Shown one piece after another: positions 44,326 to 54,254 of a stretch of 64,000 nucleotides of DNA (its first letter is position 1; the number at the start of each line of letters is the position of its first letter). The translations under genes were made by a program, and so were the position numbers. Under the pieces are notes generated by a model. It was not told the origin of the DNA, did not search any database, and saw only the letters and a program-made list of their open reading frames with translations. This DNA is from Morella rubra (lineage: Eukaryota > Streptophyta > Magnoliopsida > Fagales > Myricaceae). The stretch covers positions 24,685,614-24,749,613 of the forward strand of contig CM025856.1 of NCBI GenBank assembly GCA_003952965.2. Reading direction: 5' to 3'.

Positions 44326-45225
44326 TAAAGGCAAGTCAAACTCCTAACAATTAAATTTTACTTGACCAGATGTGAAAGCGTGGAAGAGTAACAAAAATTT
44401 AACGCACCTGAAAGGTGATAGTTTATGCAGAATTAAACAAAATAAATAACATGTTTTCAACAAAACATCTATCAGGATTATAATTGCAATTGCAATTCGA
44501 TTACTTACCTTGATATAGTAATTCAGGAATCCACAAGTTTCAACCCGCTTCACGATCCAATCCAAAGCTCCACGATTCAAATAGCAATAATGTCTTGCCT
44601 CCTAAGGGATTTATGTCAGATTTCTCTAATAGGTTCTGATAGCCAACCCCTTGAATATAACAGTTATATTTATAGGCCTTGGGAAACCCTAGAGAGAGCA
44701 TGAGACATAGGATCCTTAGGATCTCAAATTCCAGCCGTAGGATTAAATTGTTCTTCTAATAAAATTAGGGGTGCTGGTCCTAGGCTAAAGGCATGTAAGG
44801 ATCCTATGTCTCATGCTCTCTCTAGGGTTTCCCAAGGCCTATAAATATAACTGTTATATTCAAGGGGTTGGCCATCAGAACCTATTAGAGAAATCCCTAA
44901 AAGGAGAGAGTGACATAAATCCCTTAGGAGGCAAGACATTTTGTTGCTATTTTATTATTGCTATTCTATTTGAATCGCTGGAGCTTTGGATTGGATCGTG
45001 AAGCGGGTTGAAACTTGTGGATTCCTGAATTACTATATCAAGGTAAGTAATCGAATATGCAATTGCAATTATAATCCTGATAGATGTTTTGTTGAAAACA
45101 TGTTATTTATTTGTTTAATTCTGCATAAACTATCACCTTTCAGGTGCGTTAAATTTTTGTTACTCTTCCACGCTTTCACATCTGGTCAAGTAAAATTTAA
45201 TTGTTAGGAGTTTGACTTGCCTTTA
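44326..45225. repeat. Palindrome centre: copia-LTR-derived DNA on both arms
   Basis: Both arms contain the LTR block ctatgtctcatgctctctct ... ggcctataaatata, also present in the copia 5' LTR at 35420-35462, then an intron-like stretch (caaggtaagtaatcg ... ctttcaggtgcg). The left side extends farther into the LTR (attagaagaacaatttaatcc on the minus strand to about 44768). It is therefore a related copia LTR/leader into which the gypsy element inserted. ORFs here are not genes. Confidence 0.7.
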
Positions 45226-45602
45226 CAACCTGATGGACCAAGGAGGTCCAGCAGAGCAGTTAAGAGGAATCCCAAATATTATGGGATTCAAGCGGCATGA
45301 GCTACGACCAGCACACGCATGACCGAGTTTGAGGGAACGGCTATACTTGCCCACTTACGTTGTTGAGCTTGCATGTAGGGCTTAAGTTGTTATTCTGTTA
45401 TTTTACTTACTGTTGAGTAGTGCCCAGGGTTGCGGTAATTTGTTACACACCTGAGGCTAGTTAATTAATGTTCTACATGAATAAAAGAAGATAGATAGAG
45501 AGCACTTTATTCCCAATACTCTTGCAGTTTTCTCTTACCCAAAATAGAGAACTTTCATAAGCTCTGACTGGGAGCATCAACTGGTATCAGAGCTTGGTTA
45601 TC

Positions 45603-48600
45603 ATGGCCAGCAACAAGGAGCGCATTGAAGCATTGGAGATGAGACTCGGTGGTGTGCAGTATGGCTTACAACAGATGGAGTTAGGCATGGCCGACAAGCT
45701 CAACCATTTGGAGACAGTTATCCAGCAGTTGACGGATGCTCTTCTCTCGAACAATGCCTAATCTAGTCATCATAATCGCGAGCGAGAAATTCCACTGCGA
45801 TCCCATAGAGAAGAAGTTGAGGGCTACAACCCCCTCATATCTTCCAAAACAACTCGGCTGGATTTTCCCAAATACTCCGGTGAGGACCTAACGGAATGGT
45901 TCTCATGAGTTGACCAATTCTTTGAGTTCCAAGGTACACCCGAAACCAACAAGGTGTCCTTGGCATCGGATCACCTTGACGGATAAGCCAACTAGTGGTG
46001 GTGGTGGCTCCGACGAACGTACCAAGAAGAAGGCAAGGAGGTGTCATGGACTGTGTTTGAAGAGGAACTATTGGCACGCTTCGGTCCCACTGAAGGAGAG
46101 TATTTTGACGAGGCTCTATCCGATATTCGGCAAGTAGGCACCCTACGCAGCTACCAGCAGGAGTTTGAACGGCTGGGCAACCGCGTACGTGGATGGACGC
46201 ATAAAACTTTGGTGGGTACTTTCATGGGGGGACTCAAGCCAGAAATTGCAGGTGGTATTCAGATGTTTAAGCTGAAAATATTGAAGAATGCCATTAGCCT
46301 CGCCAGAATGCGAGATGAGCAACTCTCACGGCAACGGAGATTCTTGCGGTCTCCACCCCCTATGAGAGCTCTGCCAGTGTCGCCTCAACCAGCTCGGGGG
46401 GCTCCTCTGTCACCGGTTGCACCGGTCAGAAGGCTTACATGGGAGGAAATGAAGAGGAAATGATCACAGGGCCTCTGTTTTCAATGCAATGAGAGATTCA
46501 CTGCAGGCCATAGGTGCCAACGACCACAATTGCTACTCTTGGAGGGACACGTAGGCACAGGAGACGTCATATGTGAGGAAGTCATCGATCAGCAAGCTAA
46601 AGAAGCAGGGTCCGGTGAGGTGCAAGAGACAGAGACTAAACTGGAAATTACTCTGCATGCGTTGACCCGGTGGACAGCCCCCAAGACCATGCGGGTAATG
46701 GCCACGATTGAAGCCTTGGAAGTGGTGGTGTTGATAGACAGCGACTCCACCCATAATTTCATCAGCGACAGAGTAGCTCGCCTCCTTCGACTTCCAGTGG
46801 TGCCAACTGAAGAATTTACGGTACAGGTCGCCAACGGAGAACGGCTCAAGTGTCAAGGGAGGTTCGAACAAGTCCCTGTGCACCTGCAGGGAATTTCTTT
46901 CTTGCTCACTCTCTACGAGCTGCCCATCACAGGACTTGACTTGGTGCTAGGAGTTCAATGGCTCGAGACATTGGGGCCGGTCGTGTGTAATTGGCGACAA
47001 CTAACTATGGAGTTTAAATGGGGAAATCAAGCTAGAAAGCTGCAAGGAGCCCACCATCAACCAATCCAAAGGGCGTCCTTCAAGGAACTAACTAAGGAGC
47101 TTCGCCAAGGTCAGTCGTTATTTGCAGTCTACGTGCATAGCGCCACGAGCATGATTCAAGCCAACCAACATGCAAGGCTTATTGGAGGAATACACGGACG
47201 TCTTCGAAGACCCTACCAAGTTGCCACCCGCAAGAGAAATAGAGCATCGCATCCCTCTTGAGGAAGGAGTTGAGCTCATGAACGTTCGGCCTTATAGGTA
47301 TGCATACTTCCAAAAGGCAAAAATTGAAAAACAGGTGCAGGAAATGCTCCAACAAGGTATCATACGACCAAGTACCAGCCCTTTCTTATCACCAGTACTC
47401 TTAGTAAAAAAGAAAGATGGAAGTTGGAGATTTTATACAGACTATCGCACCTTGAACGCGGTCACTATAAAAGATCGATTCCCAATCCCGACGGTGGAGG
47501 ATATGTTTGATGAATTACACGGGGCCACTTACTTCACTAAATTGGACCTTAGAGCTAGCTATCATCAGGTGAGAGTTCATCATTCCGATGTTCCTAAAAC
47601 TGCCTTTAGGACACATAACGGCCACTATGAATATCTAGTTATGCCCTTTGGTTTATGCAATGCCCCGTCTACCTTCCAAGATATTATGAACTCCATCTTC
47701 CGTCCATATCTCCGAAAGTATATATTGGTCTTTTTTGATGATATACTTATTTATAGTCCTAATTGGGAGATGCACCTGGCACACGTGAGGACAACTTTGG
47801 AGATTCTAAGGCAGCATCAATTTTTTTATCAAGGCAAAAAAGTGTGCTTTGGGCGGCAGGAACTTAAATATTTGGGACGTATTGTGACCTACCAAGGAGT
47901 TAAGGTTGATCAAGAGAAGATTGACACCATGGTAGCCTGGCCCCGGCCTACTAATATTTCTGAGTTGCGTGGTTTCTTAGGTCTCACAGGCTATTACAGG
48001 AAGTTTGTGCAGAATTATGGAATAATTGCCCACCCTCTCACAAATCTCCTTAAGAAGGGACAATTCGGATGGAATGATGAAGCGGAAGCTGCTTTCATTG
48101 CACTTAAGAAGGCCATGACCACCACCCCTACATTGGCGATGCCTAATTTCCAAGAGACTTTCACTATCGAAGCCGATGCATTCGGAGACGGGATAGGAGC
48201 GATCCTATCTCAACAAGGGTGGCCCATTGCGTTCATGAGCCGCGCATTGAGAGTTACAAAGAAGACATAGTCCACTTTATGCCAAGGAAATGCTCGCCAT
48301 AGTAGTAGCAATACGCACATGGCGACTATACCTCTTGGGTAAGAAATTTATTATTCAAACGGACCAACAAAGTCTTAAATATTTTTTCGAGCAACATGTG
48401 GCTACCCCGGAGCAACAGAAATGGGTAGCTAAGTTAATGGGCTACGACTGAGAGATCGTTTACAAACCAGGCCCAGAAAATTCAGCAGCTGATTCCCTCT
48501 CTAGAAAACCGGGCAGCCCAACTCTCCACCAAATGTTCACTCCTCAAGTCCACTTATGGGATGAAATAAGGGAGGCCTCAAAAGGAGACCCGTATATTAC

Positions 48601-48850
48601 CCAAGTGGGCCGTGAAGCTTCAGCAAATTCCGAGGGCCCTTTCAAGGCTAGCCACAGGTTGGTTTTTTATAAGACCAGAATTGTCGTGCCTAAAGCACCA
48701 GAGCTGTGCAAGGAGGAATTCCATGCCAGTAAAACCGCGGGCCACTCAGGTGTGTTACGCACTTATAAAAGATTAGCCCAACAATTTTATTGGCCTGCCA
48801 TGTATAAGGATGTTCAGGGATTTGTAGCACGGTGTGAAGCATGCCAGAAA
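45603..48850 (+). pseudogene. Ty3/gypsy gag-pol, right (plus) copy, integrase core missing
   Basis: Gag from ATG 45603 (MASNKERIEALEMRLGG) with WTVFEEELLARFGPTEGE and GTFMGGLKPEIA; knuckle CFQCNERFTAGHRC (about 46474-46515). Protease LIDSDSTHNFIS: the usual DSG is DSD (Asp codon 46737-46739). RT from 47170: [34 protein letters not shown]. RNase H: TIEADAFGDGIGAIL (about 48165) to LSRKPGS. Integrase H2C2 finger: HASKTAGHSG, RCEACQK (to 48850), then LTR. Stops near 45762, 45908, 45983, 46461, 48270 and 48450 and a frameshift near 47165 make it non-functional. Chromovirus-type by its gag and RT; the subclade is uncertain. Confidence 0.9.
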
Positions 48851-48851
48851 A

Positions 48852-49182
48852 CTAATGAAAATTCTCTATTTTGGGTAAGAGAAAACCGCAAGAGTATTGG
48901 GAATAACGTGCTCTCTATCTATCTTCTTTTATTCATGCAGAACATTAATTAAATAGCCTCAGGTGCGTAACAGATTACCGCAACCCTGGGCACTACTCAA
49001 CAGTAAGTAAAATAACAGAATAACAACTTAAGCCCTACATGCAAGCTCAACAGCGTAAGTGGGCAAGTATAGCCGTTCCCTCAGACACGGTCATGCGTGT
49101 ACTGGTCGTAGCTCATGCCGCTTGAATCCCATAATATTTGGGATTCCTCTTGACTGCTCTGCTGGACCTCCTTGGTCCATCA
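48852..49182 (-). mobile_element. Gypsy LTR in inverted orientation
   Basis: Matches the left-arm LTR (43995-44320) in the same orientation, hence opposite to the gag-pol before it. A few substitutions distinguish it (for example gaaaattctc against gaaagttctc, aacgtgctc against aaagtgctc), so it is older or more diverged than the palindrome arms. Confidence 0.9.
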
Positions 49183-49187
49183 CAACC

Positions 49188-49698
49188 CTGGGGTAACTCT
49201 TGCTTTATGGAATTGGGATGACATGATGGAGTAGAGTGGTGTAAGAATTCGGACCTTAGTAATTTAAGGATTCGTAGTAACACATATTTCGATGACAATG
49301 GCTCATATATTGCATTACATATTGTGGATAGGTTTATTTACCCGCATTTTCTTTTTTGAGAGTTAATTTATGGTAACTAATTGAAGTTGGTGTGGAAAAA
49401 ATCGATTTAATCTACTGCTATTGGATCTTCTTTTTGCGAAAAAGGAGGCAGATCTTTCGACTAAACAAATCACCTGTGGTAGTTAAACACAAAATTATTT
49501 TGTTGATGAAACCAAATGGTTTTCTCCCATCTCTTATACTGTTTTTACTTTTTTTTTTAGTTTGTTTATGTAAGTCATTCATGTTCCTCTGTGCTTGAGA
49601 GGAGATATGCTAAACTAAAGGATCCTTAGTTTTTAAAGTCATAATGTTGATTTTCTCATAATGCTGTGCCTTGAATTCCTATAATTTGTCCTTTCCAG
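49188..49698 (+). other. Intron-like DNA before SART3-like exons
   Basis: No element or coding sequence recognised. It continues the insertion site of the gypsy unit and ends with the acceptor ctttccag at 49698, so it is probably intron of the relict gene. Confidence 0.4.
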
Positions 49699-52440
49699 AA
49701 TGCATTGGATTACTTGTCACAGCACTTGAAGAACACAGCGGCTTTGGTAGGTTTCCACGGTTATTGGGCCTGTTTAGAGCTATGTTTGGGAAAAGATTTA
49801 GGTGCAGCTCGTGGAGTTTGGGGGAGTTGCTTAAGATGTGGTTTGACTATATCTTTTTCTGCCATATATTAATATTGAGCTTTTTTGCTGTGTTATTTTT
49901 GTGCTATCTTCCCAAATTTGCCATCAACTTACTGCTTGTTTCACAGTGGTTCTATGTATGAAGCCTGGCAAGGTTATATAGCAATGGAAATTGAATTGGG
50001 CCATATAAATGAAGCTAGGTCCATCTATAAGAGATGCTACAGTAAAAGATTCCGGGGGACTGGTTTAGAGGTAAAACTTATTTCCTACTTGTTTGTGAAA
50101 CCTTCACATTACCTTTTTGCTTGATAGTTTCTTTGTTAGTTCTATCTGCATGGCGATTTTGATCTTCATGTGAAGGAACAGCAGAGGTTTTGCATGTTGC
50201 ATGCGGTTATCTAGTACTGTCATGCAAAAAATCGGTGGAAATGTGTTTTATTGGTTGGAAAATATAATTAATTGATCGAAACTAAGTAGGAGTCATCTGC
50301 CAAGCTCGAGCTGGATTGTTTTCGGCAACCGAGAGGTCTAGGCACAAAGTTGATTGGTCTCGAGGGCTAATAGTTTTAAACCTGGAAGTGCAACTGTAGC
50401 TTTTCTCTGAGGAAGTTTAATTATGAGTGGAAGAAAGGAAAGAACAATATAAGTGACAAATCAAATGCCTTAATGAAATCAAAATATCTTGAAGGTTTGG
50501 ATGTTTTTTTTTAGTAAAACTTTTGTTTTCGCATCTAAATCATTCTAGCAGACGTCATGTGTTTTTACCCTACTTTCTGTGGATGGGTTATGTTTTTAAT
50601 TTAACGGAGGGTTGTTCCTTTCATAATTTGACGGTGGCTTTGTTTTCATATCCTGTGTTGACTTGATTTGTTTTGTTTACATCTTTCATTGTTGTTGTTT
50701 CTCAACTATCTATGTTTGTTCCAACTTAAAATTCCATGGATTGTCTCACTACTTGAATAAGGAAATACTGTTGCTTTCTTATGATCTGACTTTAGCTTGA
50801 TATGCTTTGTTTTCATTGTCCACTCTATTTCTATTCTAAATTCTATGAATGGATTAATAAGTCAATGCTTTTTCCATTTTAAGGTGTAAACATTCAATTA
50901 GGATACTTTTATTTGGGTTTCAGTTCTATCGAGGTTTAGTTTTCAATTGTTATGTCTTGTATTTTGGATTTGATGATACCTTCCCTTCCTAAAAAACAGA
51001 ATCATTCAGGACATATGCCATTCTTGGTTACGCTTTGAAAGGGAATTTGGTGCACTGGAAGATTTCGACCACGCTGTACAAAAGGTAAACTCCTGTCAAC
51101 CACAGATTTGATTTGATAGTTTACTGGCAAAACTACATGCTAGGAGTTATCTTGATGTGGTAATTGTCTAAGGTGGTTGTGATAGGTGGCCAGCAGAGAA
51201 CATATTTTTATACCACAAATCATGATTCTAGATAATGTTGTGGTAGGTGAATGCATGGAAAGACTGAAAAAAATACAACTTGGATTCAAGGTTAAGCTTC
51301 TGCAATAGAACCTTGCCATTGAACATTGGCTTTGTAAAAATGGTGCACCAAGGCGTATTGAAGTATCAGTTATCTATCACCGCTCTTGATTTGAAACTGG
51401 AACATTGTAGTACATGTAGACAAGGTGTATTGAAGTGAATTGAATGCATTAAAGAACATAAAAATCTAGGTCTTTAACAGATCATAACATTGGTTCCTTC
51501 CTTTATTGAGGAAAACTGTTTTGTTCTCTTCTGGCTGCGTTCTGAGAGTTGCTCTATCCTTTGTTCATCTACTGTAGTTTTAGACTGCCATGTTTCGTGA
51601 AATGGATCCCCTTTTGTGTTTAAGTTAGTTTGTATTTACGTAGTATCTGATATTGGCTTGACTGAACACCAAAAAAGCAAATGGAATCCTGTCATTTTGC
51701 TTAATGATTCAGAAATTTGTTTCACTGAAACAACATGTTAATCCTTAATCGATTTTGAATTATATATGTATATCTCTTTTGCTTTCTTAGGTTGCCCCTC
51801 GCCTCGAAGAGCTACAGTTATATAGGTTACAGCAGCAATCCAAATCAACAGATGAGAGGGAAATTCCTCTCCCAAATGCTCGTGAAAAGAGAGAGCCAGG
51901 TTCATACTTAATTCAAGAGCGGTCCCCTGCAAAGAGGCGAAAAGATGCAGCTCTTTTTTTTTTTTAATCATAGCAGCTTTCATTAATAAAATCAAGGAGG
52001 TTTAAGAACCTCAGCAAACTCTAAAAGGCAAACTAGACACTCTGAAGAATCGGCAGGTCAACGAGCAGGGTGACCTAAAGGCAATACAGAGACCTATAAG
52101 GGGCAGAAAAAGTCACAGACGGCAGCAAGCTAATATGACTAACAGAGAGAAACAAGCAACAGAAAAATCACAACAAGCCTTAAACAAAGAGACAAGCCTG
52201 AACGGGCAAAAGCATAACATAGGCATCGAAAAAAACCAATAAAACAAAAGTCAAAACGTGACCGAAAAAAATGGTGGTAGAGGTGGCGCGTGGTGGCGAA
52301 CGGAGGAGATCCACGGCCTAGAGAGGAGTACAGGAGCCGCAAAGACCGGTCCGGGAGAAAGGACGCAGCTCAAAATCGAAATAATGTGCATGGGAAGGAT
52401 AAAGCCCAAAGTTAAACTTAATTGAGCCAAATAAAGTGGA
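49699..52440 (+). pseudogene. SART3/Prp24-type HAT-repeat protein, internal exons only, broken
   Basis: Four internal exons with proper splice sites: 49699 to about 49845 (NALDYLSQHLKNTAALVGF), 49947-50070 (GSMYEAWQGYIAMEIELGH, EARSIYKRCYSKRF), 51010-51084 (DICHSWLRFEREFG, LEDFDHAVQK) and 51791 on (VAPRLEELQLYRLQQQSKS, then KREPGSYLIQERSPAKRRKD). These are half-a-TPR (HAT) repeats and the linker before the RNA-binding domains of the plant SART3 homologue, a U6 snRNP recycling factor in the nucleus. The last exon is split by a 403-bp retroposon and resumes at 52372 (QNRNNVHGKDKAQ). The N-terminal repeats and RRM domains are absent. The first exon seems to carry a small indel in a G run. A gene relic. 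Confidence 0.75.
51954..52356 (-). mobile_element. Short non-LTR retroposon in an exon (LINE 3' end or SINE)
   Basis: 403 bp, minus orientation, with a T run at 51954-51965 on the plus strand as the poly(A) tail. It is flanked by a 15-bp target duplication with two mismatches: gaaaagatgcagctc (51939-51953) and gaaaggacgcagctc (52357-52371). The 3' end (minus) reads ttattaatgaaagctgctatg before the A tail, as in plant LINE 3' UTRs. No coding domain seen. Confidence 0.85.
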
Positions 52441-52677
52441 AGAGGTCAAGGCCAAGGTTGTCTCTGTTGCTTTTCTTGCTTTTTTGTTATTTCGTTTTAG
52501 GAGAGAAAAAAAAGAAGAAGAATGAATTGCTTAATTCCTATGAAAGTTAAACTTAATTGAGCCAAATAAAGTGGAAGAGGTCAAGGCCAAGGTTGTCTCT
52601 GTTGCTTTTCTTGCTTTTTTGTTATTTCGTTTTAGGAGAGAAAAAAAAGAAGAAGAATGAATTGCTTAATTCCTATG
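52408..52677 (+). repeat. 135-bp exact tandem duplication
   Basis: 52408-52542 and 52543-52677 appear identical (aaagttaaacttaattgagc ... ttaattcctatg). The unit spans the end of the last SART3-like exon (IEPNKVEEVKAK) and the start of the following intron or UTR. A very recent duplication or an assembly stutter. Confidence 0.9.
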
Positions 52678-53441
52678 AAAAACATTAAAAATAGAAAACC
52701 AATAGCCTTTGTCTTATATCAAATAATTTAAAATTTTTCCCTGACATTATCAGATACAACTAACTTGAAGAATTATTATAATTCTAGAAATTATTAATTA
52801 AAAATGAATCTTATCTCTACAGATATGTTAGAATAAAAGACCATATATCTACCACACCAGCATTTCTTAATTTTCTTTTATTACTTTGTATAAAGAGCGA
52901 TTAAATCAATTCCGCGCGCCTCTTGCAATCAGTAACAAATATTTTTAAAATCCAAGAGGATAATTCTAATTAATTAGTGCTAACTTTTTTATTTTATTTT
53001 ATGCTTAGCAGTTAACTACTTGTATCCTTATTGTTGTGTATAAGTACATGACCAGCAAATATGGAGGAGATCCTTTCTAATTGCTTGACCTGATAAAGGA
53101 TTTCTTTGATTTTGTCACATCCACTAGTCTTACAGCACGTACAGCGTTTAGTTAAAAGGCTCGTTCAAAATTATATATTAAGTTCGTGTTTGTAAATTAA
53201 ATTTTTTTCACAATTTTCATTAAGCAAATATCAGAGTAAGACCAAGTTTTAGCAAACATTTTTATCCCTAACTTTTGCTTAAAATTTGACAATATTACCC
53301 TCATTTTTTAATTTTGAAATATTAAAAAATAAAAAAATTTCACAAGTATCTCTATTCATGATCTCTCTCATCAAATCTATCTCTTTCCACCAAAATAAAC
53401 ATAAAACAATTATTTTATCTCTCTACTCACTTCTTCACCAA
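52678..53441. other. AT-rich intergenic DNA
   Basis: No gene or element recognised. From 53155 there is T/A-rich sequence resembling the flanks of the MITE that follows. Confidence 0.4.
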
Positions 53442-53767
53442 GGGCATGTTCGTGTTGTGAAAAATCGTAGGATTTTAAAAAAGTTGTGAATATTTATGTT
53501 AAATAGTATTTTATAGGTGTTTGTGTAAAGTGGAGAGAGAAATGATTTGATGTAATTATTTAATAAAAAAGTGTTGAAATTTTGTGAAAAAGTATAGAGA
53601 GAGAAGATTTGTTATAATTTTTTTAAAAAAATGTATTGAAGTTTGTGTAAAAAGTTGTTGGAGATTGTGTAAATGTATTGGTGTTTGTGTTTGAATTCTT
53701 AAGATGTTTGGTGATAATTTTATTAATGGATTTGAATCTTAGGAAAAAGTTGAACACGAACATGCCC
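53442..53767. mobile_element. MITE with 15-bp terminal inverted repeats
   Basis: Left end gggcatgttcgtgtt, right end aacacgaacatgccc: perfect 15-bp inverted repeats, 326 bp apart end to end. The interior is AT-rich with repeated ttgtgtaaa and gagagagaa motifs and no ORF. A target duplication is not clear (left caccaa, right aaactt), so the superfamily is unassigned. Confidence 0.8.
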
Positions 53768-54200
53768 AAACTTTTATAAAATTCTAAAAAATTTCAACAT
53801 CCACTTGTTAAACATATTTTGAAAATTTTTACTATTTTTTCACAAACTCCCATCAAATTCTAATCCCTCTAAATTTTCAAACCACATTAAAAGATTTTGA
53901 AAATTTCCTAAAACTTTTAGTTTGCAACGGAAGGTAGATTTAGGCATGCGGGATTAATATTCTCTAAAACTTCTTATCCAATTACATGGTGTAATTTAGA
54001 GAGAGATAGACTCAATCAATAAATTATATATTATTTAATATTTTCATGTAAAATTTTAAATAGTATAAATTTTATATTGACATCTATTTGTTATATTTTT
54101 CTTTTTAAAATTTAATATAATTCAAAGGATACACGTAGGTATATAAAATATATGAAATCATGCTACCGTGAAGCGTGAGGTTATCTTCATGGCAATTGTC
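53768..54200. other. AT-rich intergenic DNA
   Basis: No coding or element signature. The last part leads into the putative promoter of the glycine-rich protein gene. Confidence 0.4.
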
Positions 54201-54204
54201 ACCG

Positions 54205-54254
54205 ACACGTGTTCCTTGAATTGGCCCGACACACGTGTTTGACCAAGCCACGTG
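54205..54254 (+). promoter_or_regulatory. Cluster of three ACGT-core (G-box/ABRE-like) motifs
   Basis: acacgtgt at 54205-54212 and 54231-54238, and ccacgtgc at 54248-54255, within 50 bases. Such elements bind bZIP and bHLH factors and often confer ABA or light response. A tttatac TATA-like sequence follows at 54260. They lie 1.7 kb before the start codon at 55974; a 5' UTR intron (about 54605 to 55931, acceptor actgccag) would bring them close to a transcription start near 54470-54600. Confidence 0.5.

Larger units (their letters stand above)
41794..47757. repeat. Giant palindrome, about 2.9-kb arms
   Basis: Left arm 41794-44718 and right arm 44796-47757 are reverse complements. For 41794-44320 against 45231-47757 every mirrored landmark (ORF ends, LTR ends, PBS) sums to 89551, so there is no net indel over 2527 bp, and all stretches I compared base by base are identical. 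Nearer the centre the arms differ by small indels (about 14 and 21 bases, plus single bases). The spacer (about 44719-44795) is copia-LTR-like DNA. Contents: gypsy RT, protease, gag, PBS and LTR, then LTR-derived DNA. Confidence 0.95.
45231..49182 (+). mobile_element. Ty3/gypsy unit with inverted distal LTR, target duplication caacc
   Basis: Left LTR 45231-45579 (TGATGGACC ... GGGAGCATCA), PBS TGGTATCAGAGCTTGG at 45582-45597, gag-pol to about 48850, then an LTR in the opposite orientation (48852-49182, ending ggtccatca). Flanks are caacc on both sides (45226-45230, 49183-49187). The inverted LTR lacks about 20 terminal bases on its inner side and abuts the integrase zinc finger. The arrangement is not that of a normal LTR element. 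Confidence 0.85.

Noticed and set aside
44344..45207. Mirror ORFs of 73-78 codons near the palindrome centre
   Set aside because: Copia-LTR/leader DNA with an intron-like stretch; no protein family and the two arms differ by frame-changing indels.
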